Assembly: GCF_037975245.1 (NCBI RefSeq)
Contig: NC_092568.1
Location: 21,292,501 to 21,356,500, forward strand
Origin: Apostichopus japonicus
Lineage: Eukaryota; Echinodermata; Holothuroidea; Aspidochirotida; Stichopodidae
Length of the DNA: 64,000 nt
Direction of reading: 5' to 3'
Below, piece by piece: positions 36,877 to 48,519 of this stretch. Position numbers and translations under genes: made by a program. Under the pieces are notes generated by a model. The model did not search any database. It was not told the origin of the DNA and saw only the letters and a program-made list of their open reading frames with translations. Positions within the stretch are counted from its first letter, which is position 1, and each line of letters opens with the position of its first letter.

Positions 36877-36984
36877 TAATCTAGCTGTCAATCAGCATGT
36901 GAGTGTAAAACTAGCCGTCCATGGTCGTCAGTTGTTACACAGTAGTCAATCAAGGACATTGGCATGCATGCTGGCTGGCGTAAA
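36877..36984 (+). CDS. candidate internal exon with strong splice sites
   Basis: The upstream tract TTTTTTTCCTTCTTTC, followed by TTTTCATGTTAG (AG at 36875-36876), is one of the best polypyrimidine acceptors in the window. The donor GTAAA^GTGAGT (GT at 36985) matches consensus well. Only one frame stays open across the 108 bases, phase 2 to 2. It starts NLAVNQHVSVKLAVHGRQLL and ends TLACMLAGV. I do not recognise a family, and an in-frame TGA follows directly inside the donor, as expected if the intron begins there. A second good donor AAAG^GTATGA lies downstream in another frame. No partner exon is proven. Confidence 0.35.
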
Positions 36985-37049
36985 GTGAGTTTGCGGGCAG
37001 ATGATGCTGGTGCAGTCCTGGGCTGCATGTGGACATGCTCAAAGGTATG

Positions 37050-38565
37050 AACATAATGTTCACATTTGAGACTGAATGCAAAGATGTTCATGATCTCATT
37101 TTCCTTTGTGATGTTTAATCATAAAACTGACCCTGGAAGCATTTGAGCCCTGGTGGTAGATCAATGTCCACCCATAGCATTATTTAATCGCTAATACATG
37201 GGTCACAAAAATTTCTTTATGAATCAATTGTCTAAGTGTATGTCGGTGACAGTAACCAGAGATCTGGGATCACATGATACCCGAGCATTCGCATTGCATT
37301 TCCTGATCGGTCATGTGGGGTCGCGATCCTTCCCCCATGTGTGATTGCGATTGGGGGGTGGGGGGGGGAGGGATATGATTCCTAGCTAGAGAAGCTTATA
37401 CTCGAGGCTGTATGAGATCCCCTTCGCATTCTCGAATGTTACAAAGTCTTTAGCTTACAATCCCCACTTACGGTAAAAATTACACAAGAAAGACGCAAAT
37501 AAAGGTGTTATGCTCATTTCTGTTTCAACTAGCTGGCAAGAAGGTCAAATGTGATTTCATGTAGATGCTTTATAAAGATTTAAACTTAGCTAGCAAATTA
37601 TATATCAATATCATGCTATGATTTAGTTTGTTCAACGCTGCCTGGTGGTGCGGGAGACCATGAAACCTCGATCAGATGTATTCAACTCCTCGAAAGATGA
37701 AAACACAGTTGCATTGATTAGGTTATTTTACTGGTAAACATTTTGAAGCCAAAACAAATACAGTCAGGGGTGAAATCGGGAAAGGCAGACTTTGTTTTCA
37801 TGACCCACTGGTGTTACCTCTACAACCCTCGTTTGTTTGGACACGGGTAAGTGCGTGGTGTGCAGGTGACAAAATGGACTTGTGAATCTTCACAACTTCT
37901 TACCAACCCTGACAAATACAATGCTATGCGATTTCACACTTGCTCACCTCGCCGGGATGCCTGCACACGATGGAATCAACCAGAAAATGGTTGGGTGAAA
38001 GATGCTAGGGTTTAAAACAGGTTTACTCTGGGTTTTAAAAGTACCAAATCTTGCTTTACTGTGAAGGAGGACACCTTGAAGGGAGGAAAAAAAGATCGAA
38101 AAGTGGATGGGTTGGTTAGCTTTTATAGTGAGCTGGTGATAAAACTGAGCTATAGATCTGAGGACCGCCAGAAGATTACTAATAATTAGGTATAGGACTT
38201 GAATGACAGTCTCCAGAAGATGACACACATTGGCGAAGATGGGAACTGCAGAGGGTAGCATTACACTGGTTCGGGTAGTTTGTTGAACCAAGACACTCCC
38301 TGTGAGCCCCCCCCCCCCCCCCCGATGTTTAGTTCCAAAATTTTGAGTCATGTGTTGGCATGAAGAATTGAATAAGTATCAACAAGTCTATATTTTTTTT
38401 TATTTATTTTTTTTTCAATTTATTTTTTTTAATAATTTTTTTTATGTCACTAACAATTGGTTTATCTAGTTGAGGAATTGACTGTTCAACAGCTAGAAAA
38501 AGTATCTGGTGGCTTAGTCCTCTAGTACAAACATTTATGGCTTTGCTCGTAAACGCACTCTTTAA
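37050..38565. other. unassigned non-coding DNA
   Basis: Contains a G-rich tract near 37353-37371, a C18 run near 38307-38324 and a T-rich tract at 38392-38442. The 135-codon minus-strand frame at 37944-38351 includes the C-run and has no support. Confidence 0.5.
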
Positions 38566-38600
38566 ACCGGGCGGCCCCTAAAACCCTAGCTACGCCACTG
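38566..38600. mobile_element. right end of a hAT-like element, truncated
   Basis: The sequence ends CCCTAGCTACGCCACTG, a typical right terminus matching CAGTGGCGTAGC-type left ends. No left partner or target duplication was found. Confidence 0.35.
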
Positions 38601-38609
38601 GAACTTGTA

Positions 38610-39530
38610 CTGACTGAAAAATACGATGGAATTCCTCAATTCCAAGCCAGGTTTTATTTTTATTATTATTAATAAACTAGAAAATAGTCAATGAGGAATT
38701 TAAGAGATGGTAACATAGCCAACATTTATGTCTGAATTCACTATTTTTTATACAACGAAAAAATGTAGGCAGTGTTGCAAATAGTAAGAAGAAACAAAGT
38801 CTAAAAAACACACATTTTTTTGGAAAGAATGTAAACACTATGACATAAGTATAAACTATTGATAGAAAATTAGTGCACTTATTTTGTTTGCTTTGGAATC
38901 ACAACAGGGGAAGGGGGGGGGGAAGGAGGAGAAAATCAGGAAAGGAGAGAGTGGCAACAACCAAACCCCCTTCCCATGGCTTGACTTTGCCACTTTATAG
39001 CAAACAAACCAATCCAGAAATGATGAGTTTTAACGGTGAGTCCTTTGGTTAACAATGAGTCAAGATGTTAAGGCGAACTAATCAACCTTTACTGAATTAC
39101 CAGAGGGAAGTAGACCACCGGAAAAATATAAACGATACACCTTCAATAAATGTCATTACCATAAAACAAAACCAGTTTATTCCTGGAAATGGCAATAGAG
39201 GGTTTTGATTCAATTAACACAACAGTAGACAGGCAGTCTGCTTAGACCAAGAGATTTCTGCGATGCAGTAAGGAATAGAGCAACAAATCCCCGACAGGAT
39301 AAGTTATTGCTCTGTACGTGTTACCTGCTTTCCCCTTTACGTCACAAAATTCAAAGTAATCTCCTTGAACTACTATTTTAAATTAACACAAAATACTACC
39401 ACATTGTGAAATATCACCTTATTTTGCAATTGAACAAATTAATACCAAAAATGTTCAAAAGTGTAAATGTGACACCACCTATCAATGAGAGGCTGACTGG
39501 GCTCCATAATATTGGTGATCTTCCCAGCCA
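38610..39530. other. unassigned non-coding DNA
   Basis: Unique AT-rich sequence. No feature seen. Confidence 0.5.
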
Positions 39531-39540
39531 CTTGTTACAG

Positions 39541-40074
39541 TAGAGTGCAATAGAGTGCATTTAGAGTAAAGAGTGCATTTAGAGTGTAGAGTTCAATAGA
39601 GTGCATTTAGAGTGTTGGGTGCAACAGAATGCATTTAGAGTGTAGAGTGCAATAGAGTGTAGAGAGCAATGGAGTGCTCTTAGAGTATAGAGTGCAACAT
39701 AATGCCATTTGGAGTGTAGAGTGCATTTAGAATATAGAGTGCAATAGAGTTCATTTAGAGTGTAGAGTGCATTTAGAGTGTAGAGTGCATTTAGAGTGTA
39801 GAGTGCATTTAGAGTGTAGAGTGCAATAGAGTGCATTTAGAGTATAGAGTGCATTTAGAGTGCATTTAGAGTGCAACATAATGCATTTAGAGTGTAGAGT
39901 GCAATATAGTGCATTTAGAGTGTAGAGTGCAACAGAATGCATGTAGAGTGCAATATAGTGCATTAAGAGTGTAGAGTGCAATAGAGTGCATTTATAGTGT
40001 AGGATGCATTTTGAGTGTAGGGTGCATTTAGAGTGTAGAGTGCATTTAGAATGCAGTTTTAGTGTAGAGTGCAA
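39541..40074 (+). repeat. minisatellite, basic unit 18 bp (AGAGTGCATTTAGAGTGT)
   Basis: The array mixes an 18-base word AGAGTGCATTTAGAGTGT with AGAGTGCAATAG and AGTGCAACA variants. Because the main unit is a multiple of three, the minus strand reads through as repeated CTLHSK or YTLNAL for up to 126 codons. That open frame is a by-product of the repeat. Confidence 0.92.
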
Positions 40075-40079
40075 TGGTT

Positions 40080-41525
40080 GCAATAACATACAAACACAGA
40101 TCAACGAACCCTCAGATTCAAACACAAGCAAGACGAGAACAGAACAATCTGTGTGGGTGACTGTTACAAATGAATATCTACTGTATGCCTTATGTAGTCA
40201 TCCATGAAAAGGTGGTACAATTTTGTGGTACTTTTATAAGTGTTGATGATTACAATGTGCTATTGTTAGATCAAAGGTTAGCTTTTACAAGGAATACCAA
40301 AAATACCCACAATTCTGTAAGGCATATATATTTCAAAAGAGATTAAGCATAGTCATGAAACTGCAATTGCTTTATATAGCTCTCTGATAGTCTCACAGGT
40401 GTAATAAAAGTGGTGTTCTTTAAAGCAGCATAAGGCAATTGAAATCTTAACATTCAGGCGGTATCGCTCATGATGTAGCAATCATTAGAGTGGGCTATCT
40501 TTACAAGTGTCATCCGTTTAGATTAATAAATCCAACAGAACCATCGCATCTGCAGCGAAGATGTAAGTTTGCATCATCTTTATGTAAGTTTTTGCAAAGG
40601 AATTCAGCAATCGGTCACGCTTAAACGTAAAGAAAAAGTCACCCATGATGAAGCCTATAGGTACGAAAACCCAAACAACTTTATCCACCCACAACCCCAG
40701 TCCTCGTACGTCGATACCCTAACCATGTGATCAAGAGAGTTTGCAATACCTCAACGTCGTGTTCATCGTCTGGTGAAGTAGTATCACGTCGGTCTGTTCG
40801 AAAGGGAATAGCACTGTAGGTATTATCCTTGTATTAGAAGGTTGATGAGAGGTATATACAGAGTACTGGGTAGTGAAAAGAACAGGTACTCTATATACAC
40901 ATGACCTGACCGAAGAGGTTGAGCAACTAATATTTAATTTCATTACATGACATAATATAACATTTTATTGATGGGATTAAACAGTTAAGTAATAAACTTT
41001 ACAAATTAAGAGGTAGCGGCCACATATTGCGGCTGCCATAACATGTGGATCACTGACTTGGATTGAGAGGAGGAGTAGGGGGTTGGAGGGGAGCTGTGAA
41101 TATTACATAGGTTGGGGCAAACCATTTAAACCTTCAACACGATGCATATTTACTACAGCTTTAAAGACATACACTGCTGCATGGAAGTCAATGTAACCCA
41201 CACACTCTTTGACTCATTTTTCACAACTCCCACAACGAAAATAATCATTCAACCGTTCAATAATTCTAGAAACAGCAACAATTGTGCTTGCATGCTTATT
41301 GTTGAAACCCTCTATTGTTGAAACCCTCTATTGTATTCCTGCAATATTGAAGGGCATGTCATTTTCCCTTTTATTTGGGTATGGAAACGTTGGAGAAGGT
41401 CAAAGTTATTCACGTGACATTTATGACCGGGTTAATACTATAAACCTGTAAAGGACCATTATAGATGATGCTTTAGTTATTTTTCATAATGTATATTAAT
41501 ACACAATGATGACATGTTAGTACAT
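40080..41525. other. unassigned non-coding DNA
   Basis: Unique sequence with a small direct repeat TGTTGAAACCCTCTAT at about 41301-41332. No supported exon. Confidence 0.5.
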
Positions 41526-41531
41526 GAAAAG

Positions 41532-42050
41532 TACTAATTGTACACCATACCGAGTACATCACTGTGCATAGCTACTAATTGTACACCATACCGAGTACAT
41601 CACTGTGTATAGTCACTTATTGCACACCATACCGCGTACATCATTGTGTATAGTTACTAATTGTACACCATACCGAGTACATCACTGTGTATAGATACTA
41701 ATTGTACACCATACCGAGTACATCATTGTGTATAGTTACTAATTGTACACCATACCGAGTACATCACTGTGCATAGTTACTTATTGTACATCATACCGAG
41801 TACATCACTGTGTATAGATACTAATTGTACACCATACCGAGTACATCATTGTGTATAGATACTAATTGTACACCATACCGAGTACATCACTGTGTATATT
41901 TACTAATTGTACACCGTACCGAGTACATCACTGTGCATAGTTACTTATTGTACACCATACAGGGTATATCACTGTGCATAGTTACTAATTGTACACCATA
42001 CAGAGTACATCACTGTGCATAGTTACTAATTGTACACCATGCAGGGTACA
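41532..42050 (+). repeat. 41-bp minisatellite, about 12.5 copies
   Basis: The unit starts TACTAATTGTACACCATACC and continues GAGTACATCACTGTGTATAG. The first unit starts are at 41532 and 41573, and spacing is constant at 41. Units differ by single substitutions (CATAG/TATAG, CACTG/CATTG). The last copies share a GAG to CAGGG change, suggesting local homogenisation. Confidence 0.95.
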
Positions 42051-42167
42051 TACATAATAATATATAATAATAAATATATATCATAAATAACAAAAAATAA
42101 ACTAAAATAATAACAAAATAAAAATAAAAAGGCAAATAATAAAAACACTTTTTTGGTGTTGCATTGA

Positions 42168-43320
42168 AAAACTTTATCGATGTTAACTATATACATCAAG
42201 CTTACAGGTCAGAAACAGAACTAAAAGTGTTTGTCGTTCAAAGAGATTATTCTGTACTGTAAGTGGCCAAATATCGTACCTGCCCCCCTTCCCCCCACCC
42301 CCCATCCCCGGGTAAACCACTATCTTCGTTATGTGGTGGTTGTTTAGCTGTAATTAAGTATTGAAAAACTTGAAAAGGCTGCATTTCCTTTGTTGGTCAT
42401 TAAACAACAATGTAATTTCGGATGTTGTGGTAAAATATTACTCCAGAGATGAACATAATTTGTGGTCCACTGACTACATCAAAATACAAAAAGGAAAAGA
42501 AAATTCCCAAGAGTTTCTGGTGAACATTGGGCTAAAGATTAATAATGCTCTCTGTGAATATTACTAAATTCTTTATAGATAAGACCTAAACTTATATCTC
42601 CAAGGAATAAAAAACCAGATAAATCAAATAAATATAGAATATTAAAGCTAATTAAGTCGAGTACATTGTAAAGTATTTGCATGCAATTTATTATAAAGCC
42701 CCTGTAAAAATACGGAATATATCTGTGCCTAATTAACTTTTCTATTTTGATGACTAATGCATCAAGATATGTTTTTTTACCTAAACATGTTATCAAATAT
42801 CATGAAATGATATTTACGTTTCAAAGTCATGAATGTTATTCATCACCGGAGTTATTAATAACCATTGTTCAGCTTTTACCTGCCGGATTCAAGTAATCAG
42901 ATTATGGGTAATAAAAAAACATAGGAGTTAATTTCTTATCATTGTTAATTCAGTGTTACATAGTGAAACTTTATTGTTGTTAACTATACATCAAGCTTAC
43001 TGGTCAGAAGAAGAACTAAAAGTGTTTGTCGTTCAAAGTGATTATTCTGTACTGTAAGTGGCCAAATATGGTGCCTGCCCCCCTTCCCCCCACCCCACCC
43101 CCGGGTAAACCACAATCTTCCGTATGAGATGGTTGTTTAGCTGTAATTAAGTATTGAAAAACTTGAAAAGGTTGCATTTCCTTGGTTGGTAAATAAAAGC
43201 TCTAGGAGTTAATTACTTATCATTGTTAATTCAAACACATCTTCCACCCACCCCCCCCCCCCTTCTCCTCCATAGTGGACGGGTAAAGCCTTCCGATGTG
43301 AGGCGGGTATTTTAGCAGTC
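42168..43320 (+). repeat. nested direct duplication, about 240 bp, plus a decayed third copy
   Basis: Copy 1 (42168-42404) and copy 2 (42964-43198) share AAAGTGTTTGTCGTTCAAAG, TCTGTACTGTAAGTGGCC and TGAAAAACTTGAAAAGG. Copy 2 is flanked on both sides by a further repeat, AGGAGTTAATT then CTTATCATTGTTAATTC (about 42926 and 43205). A third, eroded copy of the C-rich part and the GGGTAAA...TTTTAGC part follows at about 43240-43320. Confidence 0.85.
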
Positions 43321-43329
43321 TCATGTACC

Positions 43330-43985
43330 TCCCCTTTAACAGTTCACAATGGGATCAATATTACATTCTAAATGAATAATTTGCTTAATGCTAGGTTGCA
43401 CCCCATTAAAGTAAGCAAAAAATAAAGTACGAAAAACACCACAAAGAAAAAAAACACAAAGGAAAGAAGACAGAAAGACGCTATTAACGACCAAAATATC
43501 CGGTTTGGGAGATGATAGATGGCTTGAATGGGAATTTAGAAACTATTCCCAGTTTGATAATGAAAATAGTAAAGAGAGGCATAATTTTTTATTCTTTTTC
43601 AAAAACATACTGGGGAAACTTTACTTGGCAAATATTTTTGAAAAACTGAAAAAAAAGAAAAAGAAAGGTCTCTTGGTATGGTGCCATAGATTTGCTCAAA
43701 GAACGTGTACTGTGCTGTTAATTTAAGTATCACACTCACAGTGGGCCTGTGCATTTGTTTTTAAATACAGATGTGCACTTGAGTCGATCAGTAGCTAATT
43801 GTCTGCATAAATCAATGTAATGTGACCAACTAGTTCAATGCATGTTAGCTGGCTCTGAAGTAATGTGTTGGCTCACCGTGTTAATGTAACATAATTACCA
43901 GTGCCACGGTACCGTAGACTGTGCTAGGTAGTCAACCCTGATATAAAGCGAGTCTGCACGGCGGACCCTTGAGAGCGTAATTTGA
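43330..43985. other. unassigned non-coding DNA
   Basis: A-rich tracts. The 73-codon frame at 43505-43726 ends in a lysine run and is unsupported. Confidence 0.5.
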
Positions 43986-43991
43986 AATATC

Positions 43992-45170
43992 TCAATGTAT
44001 CCATCCAATTCATTCACTGAAGTTAATTATATCAAACGACATAGCCACACCTTTCAATGTATCCATCCAATTCATACACACAAGTTAATGATATCAAACA
44101 ACCTAGCCACACCCTTCAATGTATCCATCCTATTCATACACTCAACTTAACGATATCAAACGACCTAGCCACACCGTTCCATATGTCCATCCAATTCATA
44201 CACTCAACTTAACCATACTAACCCACCTAGCCACACCGTTCAATGTATCCATCCTATTCATACACTCAACTTAACGATACTAACCCACCTAGCCACACCG
44301 TTCCATATGTCCATCCAATTCATACACTCAACTTAACGATACTAACCCACCTAGCCACACCGTTCAATATGTCCATCCTATTCATACACTCAACTTAACG
44401 ATACTAACCCACCTAGCCACACCGTTCAATGTATCCATCCAATTCATACACTCAACTTAACGATACTAACCCACCTAGCCACACCGTTCAATGTATCCAT
44501 CCAATTCATACACTCAACTTAACGATATTAACCCACCTAGCCACACCGTTCCATATGTCCATCCAATTCATACACTCAACTTAACGATACTAACCCACCT
44601 AGCCACACCGTTCAATGTGTCCATCCTATTCATACACTCAACTTAACGATACTAACCCACCTAGCCACACCGTTCAATGTATCCATCCAATTCATACACT
44701 CAACTTAACGATATTAACCCACCTAGCCACACCGTTCAATGTATCCATCCAATTCATACATTCAGCTAAACGATACTAACCCACCTAGCCACACCGTTCA
44801 ATGTATCCATCCAATTCATACACTCAACTTAACGATACTAACCCACCTAGCCACACGGTTCAATGTGTCCATCCTATTCATACACTCAACTTAACGATAC
44901 TAACCCACCTAGCCACACCGTTCAATGTATCCATCCAATTCATACACTCAACTTAACGATATTAACCCACCTAGCCACACCGTTCAATGTATCCATCCAA
45001 TTCATACACTCAACTTAACGATATTAACCCACCTAGCCACACCGTTCAATGTATCCATCCAATTCATACATTAACCTTTACGATACTAACCCACCTAGCC
45101 ACACCGTTCAATGTATCCATCCAATTCATACATTCAGCTAAACGATACTAACCGACCTAGCCACACCGTT
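43992..45170 (+). repeat. 62-bp satellite array, about 19 copies
   Basis: The unit starts CAATGTATCCATCCAATTCA, runs through TACACTCAACTTAACGATAC and ends CACCTAGCCACACCGTT. Unit starts are exactly 62 apart (for example 44241 and 44303). Variants CCATATGTCC versus CAATGTATCC and CCTATTC versus CCAATTC alternate in a partly regular order. The first copies and the 45070-45150 copies are most diverged, as expected at array edges. Confidence 0.96.
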
Positions 45171-45174
45171 CGGG

Positions 45175-46205
45175 AAGACTTGTCCACTTTAGACTGCGTA
45201 ACAATTATGAAAAATGGGGGGGTCAATTTGGATAAATTAGCTGTGATCCATGCAAGAGTAAATAACATATAAAAGAAGGAAGAACTCAGTAGGACCTATA
45301 TAATTGAAGCCAATTGTCAGAGGGGGCTTCAGTTAATTTGGATTGAGCATTAGGTTTGATGACCATGGGTTGCAACAGTAAAATTCATGTTTTGTTTGTA
45401 CTTTTTCTAAATTAGGGGGCGTTGTTCTTAATTTCTCACTACTCCCCTACAAAGAGCAAATTAACTCAGCACTTCCATTCCGTTCTTACATATTTGTCAT
45501 CCAGACTCACATGTTTATTACATTTAGTATTGAGCACAGGACATTGTAACCACAAACTGATTCAAGTTTACCATACCAGGATATGTTGGGCCATTTTCCG
45601 ATTACAAATGTGATCCATCCATGGGTTCATAGGCACTTTGCTGGAACCAGGGGTCGATTCAGTGACACAAGCATTCACCTCACAATTTTAAATCTACCAA
45701 TTTTAAACTTGTTTTTAATAATGTACAGGACCATCAAGGTTACACATTCGATTTACTTTTGCTCTGCAAGGTGTCGTTAGATAGGTGGTTGACTAGGTGG
45801 GAGAAATACTTATTATTTAAAAGCATGTATACTGATGGCATTAGTTTCTGGGACAACCGGTTTGGCATCATTGGGGGGGGGGGGGATATCCTCTGGTTTG
45901 AATCCCCACTTATTTTTTTCACCCTTGGTATGAACCAATTGTCTTGATGTTTAGAAATGGAATCTGAAACAGAGATTTAGTCTAATAAATTACAAGGACT
46001 GCAAGTTAAATATAAAAAAAATCAATAAAAAAAAAAAAAAAAAAAATCTAGATTTAATAAAGTGCTGCTTCAATTTAACAGGATATCCAAGTATTCTGAT
46101 CATGATTATATAAAGCACCACCTTCCTTACTACTACTCCCTCCCCTAACTCCATCAACCCAGTGTCCCCTTCTCTCATCCCAACCCCTCCCCTCTCCTCA
46201 TTTTT
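45175..46205. other. unassigned non-coding DNA
   Basis: Contains a G-run at 45872-45884 and an A-run at 46026-46046. No supported exon. Confidence 0.5.
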
Positions 46206-46209
46206 TTTT

Positions 46210-47985
46210 GGGGGGTGGGGGTGGGGGAAACAAAGTCATTTTCCAATATGTCACAGTGTACAACCATCTGTATATGTTCTGTTTGTAGGTTGTCAGTACT
46301 AGCCACCAGTTTGCCTGTAAGTGACACTTTATGATCATAATTTTGTTACCAGAGTTTACTAAATTTAATTTAGTTTAATTCCCTGCTGTTCTTTCAACCT
46401 GTTCAGAACAACTGAGAAAACAGTATCCAAGTTTGCATGGTTATCTTCACAGGTCGTCAGTAAACACACCACAAAATAGTTTAGAAAGTCAACTAACAGT
46501 CAGTAAAAATCAGCAAACAAACATTTTTTGTGTCCACGGTAACAGGCACTATCCCCCTTTCCGGAGGTGTTTTTAATTGTTTTGTAAACTTGGGATACTT
46601 GGTTTGAATGGCAATAGTTATGTCAGCAAAGACTTCCAGGAAACTACTTTGAAAACTAAGTTAACAATTATAGTTTGTTATGACTTTGAGGCAAAAACTA
46701 GTTATCTTCAACCATATTGTTTTTAAAGCCAACTAACTTTGTTTTTTAAATAACTAGATTATGGCTGCCACATAATAGTACTAATAATTGCTAATCCATT
46801 GTCTGAATTTTGTTGTTTTTCAGGCTAAAAATTGAAACTTTCCCACTCAAAGCAGAATTCCTTTAGTCAAATTCTCTCTCCTGCCTATTGTGTCCCTTGA
46901 TTGACCTCACACAGATGGGAGAAGTTTGTGATTCTTGCAGGTGCCCTGAATTTGACCTTAAATAAAACAGTCTTGTGGTTTGAACTGCAAACCTACACTA
47001 TTGGGTAGTTCAAACCCATAGCTGCACTCATATCTCTAAAATCAAGTTTAGAAAAGATGGTTTGACAAACAGACTTCTTGTTTGGGTTAGTTATATTTCT
47101 ATTTTTCAAAGGAGGGTGTGATGTGCTTTGGTGGGCATGTTTACCAATAAACTCACTGTTTTAATTCTTAAATTATATTTGCAATGGATCAAAGTAGGAC
47201 ATTGTATTTGATCCCCCCCTCCCAAACCAATGAAGGTTAAGGTCAGTAACTAATTCATAATTCTATTATTCAAATCTCAACATTTTGTCTCCAGGACACT
47301 CACTGTGAGCAATATTTTGTTACAAGAAAATTGTAGGGGGGGGGGGTTGTAAGATTATAAATAACGAATATATAGTACTGTCATTCCATAATGCTATGGA
47401 ATTTAATATTTATCAGCTATTATTGTGTTTATGTCATGGAGTAGTATCCAAGAACAATGGAAGTATCCATGGCAATGAACATGACCTACAGAGGTCATGT
47501 GCGGCACTATACAAATGGAATGCTGAAATCACTTATAATTCTAGGAAAGTAAAATAAAACATGAAGGTATGTGGACTTTCTCATACAAAATTCATACTAC
47601 CATGTGACATATGAGACTTTTCGTGAGCTTATCAATGTCCCTCCCCCCATTGCAGTTAATTTTACCTTTCACCATCATTGGTTTAAACTTTGTATAGAAA
47701 CTTTACAAAAAGATTTTTGTGTAACTGTTTAAAAGCAGAACTGTAGAAAATAGGATAATGTGAGCTCAACATATGGATATGCAGGGGAATGGGGGAGGGA
47801 GGGGGAATGGGGGAGAGAGAGGGGGAATGGGAAAGAGGGCAGTATAGCAGTTTACAATAAAGCATGTATATACATATCCATACTAACCATGTGCATAAGA
47901 AGGAATGGGCCAAAAAACTTACTGAATAGTATGAGGGAAATGGGGGGGGCAGGGAGGGGGGAGGATGGAGGCAGCGAAGGTCCTT
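46210..47985. other. unassigned non-coding DNA with a G-rich start
   Basis: A quadruplex-type G tract lies at 46210-46227. A 28-base segment at 46289-46316 is bounded by a good acceptor (TTCTGTTTGTAG) and donor (GTAAGT) but is too short to judge. A G-rich A/G tract lies at 47784-47836. Confidence 0.4.
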
Positions 47986-47988
47986 AAA

Positions 47989-48055
47989 CTTGAGCAGTGA
48001 CTTTTGTCTACTGATTTGGTGCTATATAAGTCTCATTTATTATGATTATACACAT
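47989..48055 (+). mobile_element. short 3' tail of the same retroelement as 62942-63120
   Basis: Starting CTTGAGCAGTGACTTTTGTC and ending near TCTCATTTATTATGATTA, this matches 63047-63110 with only a few differences. It is a 3' remnant of a 5'-truncated LINE or a dependent SINE. No coding part remains. Confidence 0.6.
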
Positions 48056-48059
48056 TTAG

Positions 48060-48400
48060 ATCAGCTTTTTACCTGGGTTTTGGTAATACAAGTTTAACTT
48101 TAATTTCAAATAATTTTTGCAGTTTTGTAACACATTTGTAACACAATACCTGTCAACAAATTGAGTCATATTAGCATGAACAGTCAAATTTCATTCTAGG
48201 TAATGAAATGATATTTTTCGCCTATAGTTTGCATGAGATAAATGCAACTCCAAAAAAAAAAAAAAAAGTACCGGAGCAAGAGAATTTAAAGTATCAGACT
48301 TATTAAACTGCTAGCAACTATCATTCATTCTGGGAGGAAATAATTGGCTCAATTTCACTTGACTTTACATGTCTATCTAGAAGTCTATTTAACTATTTTC
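48060..48400. other. unassigned non-coding DNA
   Basis: Poly-A at 48252-48267. Nothing else seen. Confidence 0.5.
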
Positions 48401-48403
48401 CAG

Positions 48404-48495
48404 AAGATTCTCCTTCCAGCCAAAATCGTCAGATGGCTTCTCTGTTGATAATAAATCGGTTTCCTTGAAACATATAACCTACTTAAAGGCCTGCT
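48404..48495 (+). CDS. candidate exon, family unknown
   Basis: The acceptor is ATTTAACTATTTTCCAG (AG at 48402-48403), with a second possible AG at 48418-48419. One frame runs open to 48515 and reads RFSFQPKSSDGFSVDNKSVS, then LKHITYLKAC. The donor TGCT^GTATAG at 48496 is mediocre. The peptide has ordinary composition and no low complexity. It is a weak candidate with no recognised family. Confidence 0.2.
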
Positions 48496-48519
48496 GTATA
48501 GATCCCCAACTATAGCACG

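Noticed and set aside
37944-38351. 135-codon minus-strand open frame, the longest in the window
   Set aside because: It includes a G/C homopolymer, has no motif, and about one frame of this length is expected by chance in this composition.
39751-40131. 126-codon minus-strand open frame with CTLHSK repeats
   Set aside because: It is the translation of an 18-bp tandem repeat lacking stops in that frame, with no unique sequence, start context or splice sites.
43992-45170. Possible CRISPR-like array
   Set aside because: It is a head-to-tail satellite with no unique spacers, in eukaryotic DNA.
46289-46316. 28-base micro-exon with good splice borders
   Set aside because: Too short to test coding potential. 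Such acceptor and donor pairs occur by chance in this much sequence.
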